A DNA stretch of 64,000 nucleotides, taken from contig NZ_JBGUAW010000013.1 in assembly GCF_041821045.1 (NCBI RefSeq), positions 1-64,000 of the forward strand, read 5' to 3'. The notes under the pieces were generated by a model, which saw only the letters and a list, made by a program, of their open reading frames with translations, did not search any database and was not told the DNA's origin. The position numbers and the translations under genes are program-made. This stretch comes from Thiohalorhabdus sp. Cl-TMA. Its GTDB lineage: Bacteria > Pseudomonadota > Gammaproteobacteria > Thiohalorhabdales > Thiohalorhabdaceae. This document shows, piece by piece, positions 16,779 to 25,153 of the stretch (position 1 is the stretch's first letter; each line of letters opens with the position of its first letter).

Positions 16779-17906
16779 ATGCGCCGCACACTGATGAGCG
16801 TTCACCGCTGGACCGGCCTGATCCTGGGGCTCTTCCTGGCGGTGGAGGGGCTGCTCGGAGCCTGGCTGGTGATCGCCGAGCCCCTGGATGAATGGCTCCA
16901 CCCGGAGATCCTCCAGTCCCAGCCGCAAGCGGGATCCGAACCGGTGGGCCTGGCCGCCGCCTACGACGCGGTGTCGGAAGCCCACCCGGACCGCCCCATC
17001 TGGCTGCTGATGCAGCCCGACGAGCCCACGGGCGTCTACAAGGCGGTTCTGGAGGGCCATCACGGACCGCGGGTCTACGTGGATGCGTATACCGGAGCGG
17101 TGCTCGGCGAGCGGGCGGCCTTCTCCACGCTGGAGACCCCGATCCGGGTGATCCACACCGGCGAGTTCGGCGGCGCCTGGCTGGAAACGGGCATGGGCAT
17201 TCTGGCCATCGCAATGCTGGGCCTGGCGATTACCGGAATCGTGGTCTGGTGGCCGGGCTGGAAGTGGCTACGCACCGGGCTCGGGCTCTCCACGGCCTCC
17301 CTCGCCGACCTCTCGCGGGACGGCCACCGCTGGGCGGGCCTCATCGGCCTGCCCTTCCTGGCCATCATCGCCGCCAGCGGCATCTACCTGATCTTCCACC
17401 ACGCGGTTCAGGACACCGTCCACGCGGTCACGGGAGAAGAAACGCACTTCCCGCCGCCGATCGAGCTGGCGGAGGAAGCCGGCCCCATGCCGCCGGACCA
17501 CGTCCGGGCCATGGTGGCCTCGGCCCGTGAGGCGGTTCCGGAGGCCCGCATCACCCTCCTCGGCTTCCCCACGGAGGCCGGAAGAGCCGTCCAGGCGCGC
17601 ATGCGCTACCCGGGCGAATGGCATCCCATCGGCAACAGCCGCATCCTGCTCCATCCCGACAGCGGCGCGCTCCTCGCCGCCTATGACTTCCAGGAGGCCG
17701 GTCCCGGCGACTACGCCATGGACCACCTCTATCCCCTCCATATCGGCACCTACGGGGGAACAGCGGCGCGCACGGCCCATTTCGTGGCGGGGCTGCTGCC
17801 GACCCTGTTCCTCCTCACCGGCACCTACATCTGGTGGCGGCGCCGGAAGCTCCGCCGGAAACGGGCACGCCCGCGGGGCGGTGGCGCCCGCGCAGGCAGC
17901 CGGTGA
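16779..17906 (+). CDS. PepSY-associated transmembrane protein (iron-regulated membrane protein)
   Basis: Inner-membrane protein of 375 residues with four helices in the PepSY_TM arrangement. Helix 1 begins with SVHRWTGLILGLFLAVEGLLG, where the conserved HRW-His is typical. A periplasmic PepSY domain follows, with YVDAYTGAVLGERA. Next come helices at about residues 145-165 and 190-215 (DGHRWAGLIGLPFLAIIAASG) and a last helix with a basic tail (WWRRRKLRRKRARPRGG). Characterised relatives such as FoxB/PiuB-like proteins reduce ferric siderophores or bind haem through membrane histidines. The ATG at 16779 follows an AAGGGAAGGA SD. Its position after a TonB-dependent receptor and a terminator supports a role in iron release at the inner membrane. 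Confidence 0.9.
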   Translation: MRRTLMSVHRWTGLILGLFLAVEGLLGAWLVIAEPLDEWLHPEILQSQPQAGSEPVGLAAAYDAVSEAHPDRPIWLLMQPDEPTGVYKAVLEGHHGPRVYVDAYTGAVLGERAAFSTLETPIRVIHTGEFGGAWLETGMGILAIAMLGLAITGIVVWWPGWKWLRTGLGLSTASLADLSRDGHRWAGLIGLPFLAIIAASGIYLIFHHAVQDTVHAVTGEETHFPPPIELAEEAGPMPPDHVRAMVASAREAVPEARITLLGFPTEAGRAVQARMRYPGEWHPIGNSRILLHPDSGALLAAYDFQEAGPGDYAMDHLYPLHIGTYGGTAARTAHFVAGLLPTLFLLTGTYIWWRRRKLRRKRARPRGGGARAGSR

Positions 17907-18061
17907 TCCGGGGATAGCCGGTCCTGGGGCGTGCTCCTCCATGCAGGGCTCGGAACGTCGATACCGTCTTGTTACCCGGGGCCGGGCCTCCGGTAGGCCG
18001 AAAACCTTCCGGAAGCCGCAACGGGGCTTGACCGAAGGCATCCGAGCCCTTACTCTAAAAA

Positions 18062-18076
18062 TGAAAATAATTCTCA
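18062..18076. promoter_or_regulatory. Fur box upstream of the small-protein/DUF2325 pair
   Basis: TGAAAATAATTCTCA matches 13 of 15 positions of the Fur operator TGATAATNATTATCA and keeps its dyad symmetry. It lies 20 bp before the start of the 95-residue gene, where binding would block initiation. Confidence 0.7.
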
Positions 18077-18096
18077 TTCAGTTACGGGAGGGATCC

Positions 18097-18384
18097 ATGC
18101 CGCCTGCTACCACCGCATTGCGGCAAAGCCTAGCCCCCGGAACGGACACGCTGGAGAACAGCCTGCGGTTTCTCGTGGCCCGCTATGCCCGTAGCCCGGA
18201 TACGGAGGTAGCGCGCGCCGTGATCAACCAGCTCACCCTGCTCCTGCGTCAGCCCCGGGTCCTGGAGCAGCCCGACTACCGCACCTACCTCCGTCGTCAG
18301 CTGGCCCACTGGACCGGCCTGATCGGTACGGAGCTGACCACGGTACCCGGAACCGCCCACTGGACGCTCCGGAATCCGCAATAA
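18097..18384 (+). CDS. Small hypothetical protein in iron cluster
   Basis: A 95-residue soluble, helical protein (ENSLRFLVARYARSPDTEVA, then RAVINQLTLLLRQP), with a C-terminal Trp-containing segment. The ATG at 18097 has an excellent SD (GGGAGGG) and lies just after a Fur box. It precedes the DUF2325 gene by 12 bp, so the two are co-transcribed. The family was not recognised. Context points to an iron-starvation-induced accessory protein, perhaps a partner of the DUF2325 protein. Confidence 0.75.
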   Translation: MPPATTALRQSLAPGTDTLENSLRFLVARYARSPDTEVARAVINQLTLLLRQPRVLEQPDYRTYLRRQLAHWTGLIGTELTTVPGTAHWTLRNPQ

Positions 18385-18396
18385 GGAGGGAGGCCC

Positions 18397-19692
18397 ATGC
18401 AAAGCAAGGACCCCGTTTCCATTCTTATGGGCCGCGGCTCGGCACCGGTACCGCCCTCCACCCGGACCAAGGAACCGGCCGCCAGGGCATCCAACCAGAT
18501 CTCCGGAGAAGAGATGGTGTCTTTCCGCGCCCCCGACCAGCCCGCGGGCAAGGCCCGGCGCAAGCTGTGGAACCTGCCGCACCGTTTCCATTGCGCCCTG
18601 ATCGGCACCTGCCTGGACGTCGAGGACCTGCGCTCGTTGGCCAGCCGCTTCTGGATGGAGGACCTGCGGGACGAAACCGACTACACGGTGCATACCCGCT
18701 TCGTGACCCTGGCCGGCGAGAAGAGTCCGGTCAGCCAGCGCCTCCAGGGACTCATGGACCGGAAGTTCCGGGGCGCCTTGCGCCGCTTCAACGCGCTCCA
18801 GGACGAAAACAGCCTCCGCGAGCAATGGAACGAGGAGTGGCAGGAGGGCCGCATCGCCGGTGCCTTCTGGGCCCTCGCCACGCATCCCGCCACCACCCGG
18901 AAACTGGCCGACGAGATATACGGCGAGGTCCACATGCTGAGTCACCAGGTGGGCGCGGGAAACCGGGCCGACCGTCGCCGGCTCGCGGAGCTGGAGGATT
19001 CCTGCGAGCGCCTAACCGAGCGCCTGCAGGGAGCCATGAGCCAGGCCAACCGCCACCACCGGGAAAAGCAGGAAGCCCTGGAGGAGGTGCAGAGCTGGCG
19101 TGAACGGGCCCGGAATGCCGAAGGCCGGGTGGAATCCCTGGAGGAACGCCTTCGGGCCTGGGAGGAGGGCACGGAAGTCCGCAAGCTCCACCAGAAGATC
19201 CAGCGCCTGGAGCGCCAGCTCCACCACCAGGCGGGCAAGGCGGAACGAGCCGAGCGGCTGCTGGCGGAGCGCTCGGAACCGGAGCCGCGCTCGAAGGCGG
19301 ATACGGGGACTTGCGCGGCGGCGCACGGAGAGACGGGCGGTCCCTGCGCGGCCCGGGAATGGACCGACCTGGAGGGGCGCTGCGTGCTTTGCGTGGGCGG
19401 CCGCAGCGGTCTCGCCCACCGCTATCGCCAGCTGGTGGAGCGCTACAACGGCAGCTTCCTGCACCACGACGGCGGCCTGGAGGACAGCAGTCAGCGGCTC
19501 CAACAGCTCCTAAACCGCGCCGACCAGGTGGTCTGTCCCCTGGATTGCGTGAGCCATGAGGCCACCAGCCGCATCAAGGACCATTGCAAGCAGCAGGGCG
19601 TCCCCTGCCTGCTTCTGGAAAGCTCCGGAATAACCGCATTCGCCCGAGCGCTGCCCAGGCTCGCCGACCACGCCAGCCAGCCCGGGAAATGA
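18397..19692 (+). CDS. DUF2325 domain protein with coiled coil
   Basis: A 431-residue cytoplasmic protein. The N-terminal half includes LWNLPHRFHCALIGTCLDVE followed by an all-helical region. The middle (about residues 195-310) is a long coiled coil rich in Arg/Glu (ERLTERLQGAMSQ, EKIQ-like repeats). The C-terminal DUF2325 domain runs from CVLCVGGRSGLAHRYRQLVE through FLHHDGGLEDS to CPLDCVSHEATSRIKDHC. DUF2325 proteins have Rossmann-like folds of unknown biochemical function and several conserved Cys/His residues that could bind metal or haem. It sits between a Fur-controlled small gene (12 bp upstream) and bacterioferritin (162 bp downstream), so an iron or haem link is likely. Confidence 0.88.
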   Translation: MQSKDPVSILMGRGSAPVPPSTRTKEPAARASNQISGEEMVSFRAPDQPAGKARRKLWNLPHRFHCALIGTCLDVEDLRSLASRFWMEDLRDETDYTVHTRFVTLAGEKSPVSQRLQGLMDRKFRGALRRFNALQDENSLREQWNEEWQEGRIAGAFWALATHPATTRKLADEIYGEVHMLSHQVGAGNRADRRRLAELEDSCERLTERLQGAMSQANRHHREKQEALEEVQSWRERARNAEGRVESLEERLRAWEEGTEVRKLHQKIQRLERQLHHQAGKAERAERLLAERSEPEPRSKADTGTCAAAHGETGGPCAAREWTDLEGRCVLCVGGRSGLAHRYRQLVERYNGSFLHHDGGLEDSSQRLQQLLNRADQVVCPLDCVSHEATSRIKDHCKQQGVPCLLLESSGITAFARALPRLADHASQPGK

Positions 19693-19829
19693 GAATGATT
19701 GGATTTTCTCCGGAATTTTAAAAAAGCCGCCTATTTAAATCATTTTTCTTACAGTATATCCTCCGGGAGTGGTGACGGGAGGCCGCATGCGCGCGGGTTT
19801 CCGCACCCTCCGAATCAGATCCTTACGAA

Positions 19830-19844
19830 TGAAAACTATTATTG
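19830..19844. promoter_or_regulatory. Weak Fur-box-like site before bacterioferritin
   Basis: TGAAAACTATTATTG matches 11 of 15 positions of the Fur operator and lies 10 bp before the bfr start, overlapping the SD region. A second, poorer match (10 of 15) occurs near 19691, between the DUF2325 and bfr genes. Confidence 0.4.
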
Positions 19845-19854
19845 GGAGACTGGC

Positions 19855-20331
19855 ATGAAGGGCGACGCCAAGGTCATCGAATATCTCAACAAGGTGCTCA
19901 CGAACGAGCTTACCGCCATCAACCAGTACTTCATGCATTACAAGATGTGCGAGGACTGGGGTCTGAAAAAGCTGGCGTCGAAGAGCCGTACGGAAAGCAT
20001 CGAGGAGATGCAGCACGCCGAGAACCTCATGGAGCGCATCCTGTTCCTCGAGGGGCTGCCCAACCTCCAGGACATCGGCAAGCTGCGCGTGGGCGAGGAC
20101 GTCCAGGAACAGCTGCGCAACGACCTGGCCCTGGAGCAGGACGCCATTCCGCTGCTGCGCGAGGCCATCGTCTACTGCCGGGACAATCGGGACGACGTAT
20201 CCAAGGAGCTCTTCCAGCGCATCCTCGATGACGAGGAGGAGCACGTGGACTTCCTGGAAACCCAGCTGGAGCTCATCGACAAGGTGGGGCTGCAGAACTA
20301 CCTGCAGAATCAGATGGAAGACGCCGAATAG
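19855..20331 (+). CDS. bfr: Bacterioferritin
   Basis: Haem-type bacterioferritin of 158 residues, which assembles into a 24-subunit iron-storage shell. All di-iron ferroxidase ligands are visible at canonical positions: Glu18, Glu51, His54, Glu94, Glu127 and His130. The haem-binding Met52 is present in [20 protein letters not shown]. The ending [14 protein letters not shown] is also typical. The ATG at 19855 has GGGAG upstream; an in-frame upstream extension lacks ferritin character. It closes the iron cluster that starts with tonB. A GC-rich hairpin without a T tract (20336-20352) follows and may act as terminator. Confidence 0.97.
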   Translation: MKGDAKVIEYLNKVLTNELTAINQYFMHYKMCEDWGLKKLASKSRTESIEEMQHAENLMERILFLEGLPNLQDIGKLRVGEDVQEQLRNDLALEQDAIPLLREAIVYCRDNRDDVSKELFQRILDDEEEHVDFLETQLELIDKVGLQNYLQNQMEDAE

Positions 20332-20713
20332 CAGGCAGGGGCCCCGCCCCTGGCTCGCTCCGCACGCTGGAGCCGGGACTTGGCCGGCTCCTTCGCGGCG
20401 CTCTTCTTCCCTACCGTCCGCTCCCCCCGCCGAAGTCCGTCGTTGCTGAACTCCCCCCCCCCTCCGCGGTCGCAGAGGGAGGTGGTTTCATCCCCTTCCG
20501 CATTCCCCACCGGCTGAATCATGGCCGAAGGCTGCGTTACCCTGCTGCCGCTCGCTTTCCACTTTTGGCCTATCGCCAAAGAAGGCATAGTTTAATCCCA
20601 TTAGGTTCCTCACCCTGTGGGGGTGTCATGCCCGTCGTCTCTTTAAATATTCATAGCCCTTTTCCTCACCGGGAATCGCGCTTTCAAGGCCTCCACAGTT
20701 TGAGCAGTTTTCC
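20332..20713. other. Non-coding interval after bfr
   Basis: About 380 bp with no protein-like frame. It starts with a CAGGGGC/GCCCCTG hairpin (20336-20352) and contains a pyrimidine-rich run with C10 near 20450. The final 80 bp (TTTAAATATTCATAG near 20642) may hold the kinase promoter. Confidence 0.45.
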
Positions 20714-23245
20714 ATGAAAGAACGGCCTCCGTCCTTCTTCTTGGCTGCCCTTTTCGTATCGCTCCCCATAGCGGCGAGCCTGCTCGGCATCTTCTTCCTG
20801 TATCTGACGGCCCTGGACCAAGCCCAGGAAGATTTACGGAACAACCTTCAGAATCAGGTCCAGTTGATCCAGCGCCTCAGCGAAGGGTCCGCCGAAGGCC
20901 ATCCCTCCTCCGCCTTCCCGCTCCAGCAGGGCGATCGCGCCGGTTCCCTGGCAGCCATGGAGGCCCTGCGCCGCAACGGGAATCTCGGCAAGGGCCGGGA
21001 GATCATCCTGGGCCGGGACGAAGGCGGTCAGATGCTCATCACTTTCCGCCAGCGGGCTGCCGAGCCGGAAAAGCCCGTATTCACCTCCCCCGCCCAGGGC
21101 TGGGCCAAGCCCATGGCCCGCGCATTGGCCGGGGAATCGGGAGTCGTCCGGGGCCGGGATTACCGGGGCAAGCGGGTGATCACCGCCTACCAGCCGCTGC
21201 CCGGCGATTCCGGGGCGGTCATGGCCACACAAAACCTGGAAAGCATCCAGGACCCCTTCGAGCGGGCACTCTGGATCACGGGCCTGTGCGGATGGCTGCT
21301 GGGCATTCTGGGCGCAAGCATCTACAACCACACCGTCACCCCACTCTGGGAGGAGCTGCAATCCCGGGAGCGCTCCCTGCGGGTGCTGCTCGGCAATCTG
21401 CCGGGCATGGTGTTCCGGAGCCGGAACGACCCCGACTGGTCCATGGAGTTCGTCAGCCCCGGTTTCTCCGAGATTACCGGCTATGATCCCGCCGAGCTTG
21501 AGCGGCTTTTCGGCAGCAACTACAGCCTGCTCATTCATCCGGAGGACCAGGGGCTGGTCTGGACCCGGGTCCAGGAGGCCGTGGCCAACGATCACCCCTA
21601 CGAGATCACCTACCGGATCCGCGATGCCGAGAGCCGCGTGCGCTGGGTCTGGGAACGGGGGCGACCGGTCACCCACCCGGGCCAGCTCCAGCCCCACCTG
21701 GAAGGCTTCATTACCGACGTCACCGAAGCGCGCGAAACAGCGGAGACCCGGGACCGGCTGTCGGCCGTTCTGGAGGCCTCCCCGGACTTCGTCTGCATGA
21801 CGGACCCGGACCGCCGGACCTTCTATCTGAACCCCACGGGCCGCCGCCTGCTCGAGTACGATGAGCAGGCGGACCTGAGCACCCTCACGGTGGAGGACTT
21901 CCTGCCCGCCCGGCTACGCGCCTGGACGGTGGAAGAGATCCTGCCCCTGGCCCGCAAGCACGGGGTCTGGCAAGGCGAGCATATCCTGCGGGCCAAGGAC
22001 GGAGCGGAGATCCCGGTGAGCGGCGTGATCGTAGCGCATACCGGAAGCTCCGGCCAGGTGACCTTCTATTCCGTGGTCTTCCGGGACATCCGCCACCTCA
22101 AGGAAGCCCAGGAGCGCTTGGCCCGGGAACGGGACTTCATCCACGCCATGGTGGAGAACATGCCCGGCCTCTTCGGGGTGGCCACTCCCGAAGGGGGACT
22201 GGTGCGCTGGAACCGCAATCTGGAACGGCTCACCGGGCGGCCTCCGGAGGTCCTGGCCAGCTCCGGAGCCGTGGACCTGTTCCCGGACGACCAGCGGGCT
22301 CGCCTCCAGGACACCCTCCGCGAAACCCTGGAGCAAGGCGAAGGCAAGGTGGAGCTCGACCTGCTCAGCGCGGCGGGTGAGCGCGTGCCTTTCGACCTGG
22401 AATGCCACCTGGTGACCATCGCCGGCGAGCGCTATCTGGTGGGCTTCGGCTACGACCTCTCCAAGCGCAAGGAAGCGGAAGAGCTCGCCCGCCGTCACCT
22501 GAGCGAGCTCGCCCACGCCTCGCGGCTCAGCACCGCGGGGGAGATGGCCACCCAGCTCGCCCACGAGCTCAACCAGCCTCTGGCGGCCATAAGCGCCAGC
22601 AGCAAGGCCTGCCTGAATTTCTTCGAACGGCCGGAGCCGGACTATCGGAAAGTGCGCGGCATTCTCGAGGAGATGCAGAAGCAGTCGCAGCGGGCGGGCA
22701 AGATCATCAACCAGCTGCGCTCCCTGGTAAGCCGGGACCATTCCCGCTGGGAGCAGCTCGACCTGAACGCCCTGCTGGATAACGTCCTATACATCGTGGA
22801 GGGCGAAACCACCGCGAAAGGCGCGGAGCTTCGGTCCGTGCTGAGCGCGGAGCTCGCCCCCATTTACGGGGACGCCACCCTGGTGGAGCAGGTGGTGCTC
22901 AATCTGATCCGGAACGCCGCCGATGCCGTCGCCGAGCACGGTACGGTGGAGGGAAGGGGCCGCATCCGCGTAACCACGGACGCGCTGGATGCCGAATGCG
23001 CCCTGGTCTCGGTGGAGGACAACGGTCCGGGCCTATCCGAGGCCCAGTTGGAGCAGGTCTTCGAGCCCTACTTCACCTCCAAGCGGCATGGCATGGGCCT
23101 CGGGCTGCGCATTAGCCAGTCCATCGTGGAGGCCCACGGCGGCCGGCTCTGGGCGGAGCCCAATGCCGGGCCCGGCGTGACCTTCCGGTTCACCCTACCC
23201 TTTTCCGGCGTTTGGCAAGCAGGGCCGGATCCGCTCCCTGAATAA
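20714..23245 (+). CDS. Membrane PAS-domain sensor histidine kinase
   Basis: An 843-residue two-component sensor. Transmembrane helix 1 is FLAALFVSLPIAASLLGIFF, followed by a periplasmic sensing loop (about residues 35-180). Helix 2 (about 180-203) is followed by three PAS domains (about 225-340, 350-460, 475-590; e.g. GMVFRSRNDPDWSMEFVSPG). The HisKA domain has phospho-acceptor His617 in QLAHELNQPLAAISASS, a DctB/FixL-like signature. The ATPase has N-box NLIRNAADAV, G1 VEDNGPGLSE, F-box EPYFTSKRHGMGLGL and G2-type LRISQSIVEAHGG. No response regulator gene is adjacent, so it is an orphan kinase whose partner lies elsewhere. The SD before the ATG is weak. Confidence 0.93.
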   Translation: MKERPPSFFLAALFVSLPIAASLLGIFFLYLTALDQAQEDLRNNLQNQVQLIQRLSEGSAEGHPSSAFPLQQGDRAGSLAAMEALRRNGNLGKGREIILGRDEGGQMLITFRQRAAEPEKPVFTSPAQGWAKPMARALAGESGVVRGRDYRGKRVITAYQPLPGDSGAVMATQNLESIQDPFERALWITGLCGWLLGILGASIYNHTVTPLWEELQSRERSLRVLLGNLPGMVFRSRNDPDWSMEFVSPGFSEITGYDPAELERLFGSNYSLLIHPEDQGLVWTRVQEAVANDHPYEITYRIRDAESRVRWVWERGRPVTHPGQLQPHLEGFITDVTEARETAETRDRLSAVLEASPDFVCMTDPDRRTFYLNPTGRRLLEYDEQADLSTLTVEDFLPARLRAWTVEEILPLARKHGVWQGEHILRAKDGAEIPVSGVIVAHTGSSGQVTFYSVVFRDIRHLKEAQERLARERDFIHAMVENMPGLFGVATPEGGLVRWNRNLERLTGRPPEVLASSGAVDLFPDDQRARLQDTLRETLEQGEGKVELDLLSAAGERVPFDLECHLVTIAGERYLVGFGYDLSKRKEAEELARRHLSELAHASRLSTAGEMATQLAHELNQPLAAISASSKACLNFFERPEPDYRKVRGILEEMQKQSQRAGKIINQLRSLVSRDHSRWEQLDLNALLDNVLYIVEGETTAKGAELRSVLSAELAPIYGDATLVEQVVLNLIRNAADAVAEHGTVEGRGRIRVTTDALDAECALVSVEDNGPGLSEAQLEQVFEPYFTSKRHGMGLGLRISQSIVEAHGGRLWAEPNAGPGVTFRFTLPFSGVWQAGPDPLPE

Positions 23246-23296
23246 GGGCGCCACGACGGCCCCAGGTCCCTCCTACGCCCCATCCGAAGGGCCTGC

Positions 23297-23956
23297 CTAC
23301 AGCGCGCTGAGCCGGAAAACGCGCTCGTGGAGGGCGGTGAGCCCCTGCTCCCGGAACCGCGGGCTCTCGTCCAGCACATCCCAATCGCGCAAGCACTCCA
23401 CCCGATAGCCGTTGCCGAAGAGGCTTTCCACCTCCTCGGGCCCCACGGAGAACGGCGGTCCGGCCATCTCCTGCTGGGGATAGTCCAGGGTCACGCACAG
23501 TACGGGCGGCCTGGCGGGGAGCAGCGACTCCATATGCCCGGCGTAGCGGATCCGCATCTCCGGCGGCAGGGCGATGAGGGAGCCGCGGTCGAACACCCCA
23601 TCCACCGGCCCCAGGGTATGCGCATCCAGATCGAACAGATCGCCGCACAGGAGGGTGATGCCTTCGGCGGCGAATTGGCTGAAGGCCCCGGCATCCTCCA
23701 CCTGCGGCTCCATGCCGTTCTCGCTGAAGAATTCCCGGCAGGCCACCTCGCTCAGCTCCACGCCCACCACGGCATGGCCGCACTCCCGGGCCAGCCAAGC
23801 CATGTCCAGGCTCTTTCCACACAGCGGCACGAAAACCCGGCCCCGCGAGGGCACCGGCATCCCCGGCCAGAAATCCAGCAGGTGCGGATTCACCGTCTCC
23901 AGATGCCAGCCCAGCTTGTTGTTGCGCCAGCGGTCCAGCCAGAATTCGCGGTCCAT
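23297..23956 (-). CDS. tpm: Thiopurine S-methyltransferase
   Basis: SAM-dependent methyltransferase of 219 residues of the bacterial TPMT family, which in pseudomonads also methylates tellurite and selenite. It opens with FWLDRWRNNKLGWHLETVNP, the substrate and SAM-binding family start. Motif I is VFVPLCGKSLDMAWLARECG, followed by VVGVELSEVACREFF. DGVFDRGSLIALPPEMR and CVTLDYPQQEMAGPPFSVG complete the fold. The ATG at 23956 follows GAGGGG; a GTG 6 nt upstream overlaps that SD. It is convergent with the histidine kinase gene (51 bp apart) and has no operon partner. Confidence 0.95.
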   Translation of the reverse strand: MDREFWLDRWRNNKLGWHLETVNPHLLDFWPGMPVPSRGRVFVPLCGKSLDMAWLARECGHAVVGVELSEVACREFFSENGMEPQVEDAGAFSQFAAEGITLLCGDLFDLDAHTLGPVDGVFDRGSLIALPPEMRIRYAGHMESLLPARPPVLCVTLDYPQQEMAGPPFSVGPEEVESLFGNGYRVECLRDWDVLDESPRFREQGLTALHERVFRLSAL

Positions 23957-24159
23957 GCACACCCCTCGGTTCGCGACATCAGGTGCGCCGAGCGCACCGG
24001 ATTCATCCTCTTCATACTGCTCAGCGCACGCAAGCCCGGCAAGCGGAATCCGGCCCGCCAGCCGCGCCGGACAACCGGGAGGGCTAGGGGCGCTTTTCGG
24101 CCGCCCATGCGCTCCATGGCGGGCACCCTGGGGCCGGCCGGAAAGGGGCGCCGTCCCGG

Positions 24160-25152
24160 CTACTCGGACAGGGCCGGGCGCCTTTCCAGCTCCGGGCCGG
24201 GGCGGGAAGCCGCTCCCGACCCCAGATGCTCGCGGCTGTGGGCGGCGCGCTCCCTTGCCGGCACACCGGCACGTAATTTTTCCACCCGCTTCAGGGGCGC
24301 CAACAGCCCCTGACCGTTGGCCACCTGTATGGCCAGCCCCGGACGGGCGTTGAGCTCGAGCAGCATGGGACCGTGGTGGCGATCCAGCACAAGGTCCACG
24401 CCCAGAAACCCCAGGCCCGTGAAGTCGTAGCAGCCCGCCGCCAGGCGCAGCAGGGTTTCCCAGTAGGGCACCTTCAGGTCCGCCAGCGTTCGGCCGGTAT
24501 CCGGATGATCGCCCCGCGGCCGGCCGAACTGGATGCCGCGGATCGCCCGCCCGCTCGCCATATCCAGCCCCACGCCCACGGCGCCCTGGTGCAGATTGGC
24601 CTTGCCGTCCGAGGCGGCCGTGGGCAGACGCATCATGGCCATGACCGGATAGCCGCGGAAAACCACCACCCGGATATCCGGGACCCCTTCGTGGGTGAAA
24701 TCCGCGAATCCGTGATAGAAGGCGATCATGCGCTCTATGACCGCCACGTCCGGCGCACCGCCCAGGCTATACAGACCGGACAGGATATTGGAGAGATGGC
24801 GCTGGAGGTCATTCCCGCTAACCGGGGCGCCGTTGGGCTTCACGTGGCGCCCGGCTTCCTGCCGTTCGAGGACCAGCAGCCCCTTCCCGCCGCTCCCTTT
24901 GGCGGGCTTGATCACGACCCCCTCTTCTTTTCCTATCCGTTCGGGCGCCTGCTTGACCTCGAACTGCGAGCGAATGGTCGTGATCAGCTCGGGGGTGGTG
25001 ACCCCCTGCTCCTGGGCCAGCAGCTTGGTCCGGAGCTTGTCGTCCACCAGCGGAAACAGGCGGCGATCGTTATACCGGCCCACATACTGGATGTTGCGGC
25101 GGTTCATGCCCATGATCCCGCGCCTGCGCATCCGGCGAATACGGGATAGCAC
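24160..25152 (-). CDS. RimK-like alpha-L-glutamate ligase-like protein
   Basis: ATP-grasp ligase of 330 residues. The N-terminal lobe has NIQYVGRYNDRRLFPLVDDK. The glycine loop EGVVIKPAKGSGGKGLLVLE binds ATP. Later motifs include VPDIRVVVFRGYPVMAMMRL and the metal/ATP site LGVDLVLDRHHGPMLLELNA RPG (Glu/Asn ligands). It belongs to the RimK-related group in an operon with a 7TM transglutaminase-like protein and an aspartyl-type protease. The GTG start at 25152 is one base past the upstream stop, so it is translationally coupled. Likely role: addition of glutamate or another amino acid to a protein or peptide target; the target is not known from sequence. Confidence 0.92.
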   Translation of the reverse strand: MLSRIRRMRRRGIMGMNRRNIQYVGRYNDRRLFPLVDDKLRTKLLAQEQGVTTPELITTIRSQFEVKQAPERIGKEEGVVIKPAKGSGGKGLLVLERQEAGRHVKPNGAPVSGNDLQRHLSNILSGLYSLGGAPDVAVIERMIAFYHGFADFTHEGVPDIRVVVFRGYPVMAMMRLPTAASDGKANLHQGAVGVGLDMASGRAIRGIQFGRPRGDHPDTGRTLADLKVPYWETLLRLAAGCYDFTGLGFLGVDLVLDRHHGPMLLELNARPGLAIQVANGQGLLAPLKRVEKLRAGVPARERAAHSREHLGSGAASRPGPELERRPALSE

Positions 25153-25153
25153 C

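Noticed and set aside
23327-24313. Long plus-strand open frame of 328 codons opposite the methyltransferase gene
   Set aside because: It is antisense to the thiopurine methyltransferase, has no motif, and reflects GC-rich third-position bias.
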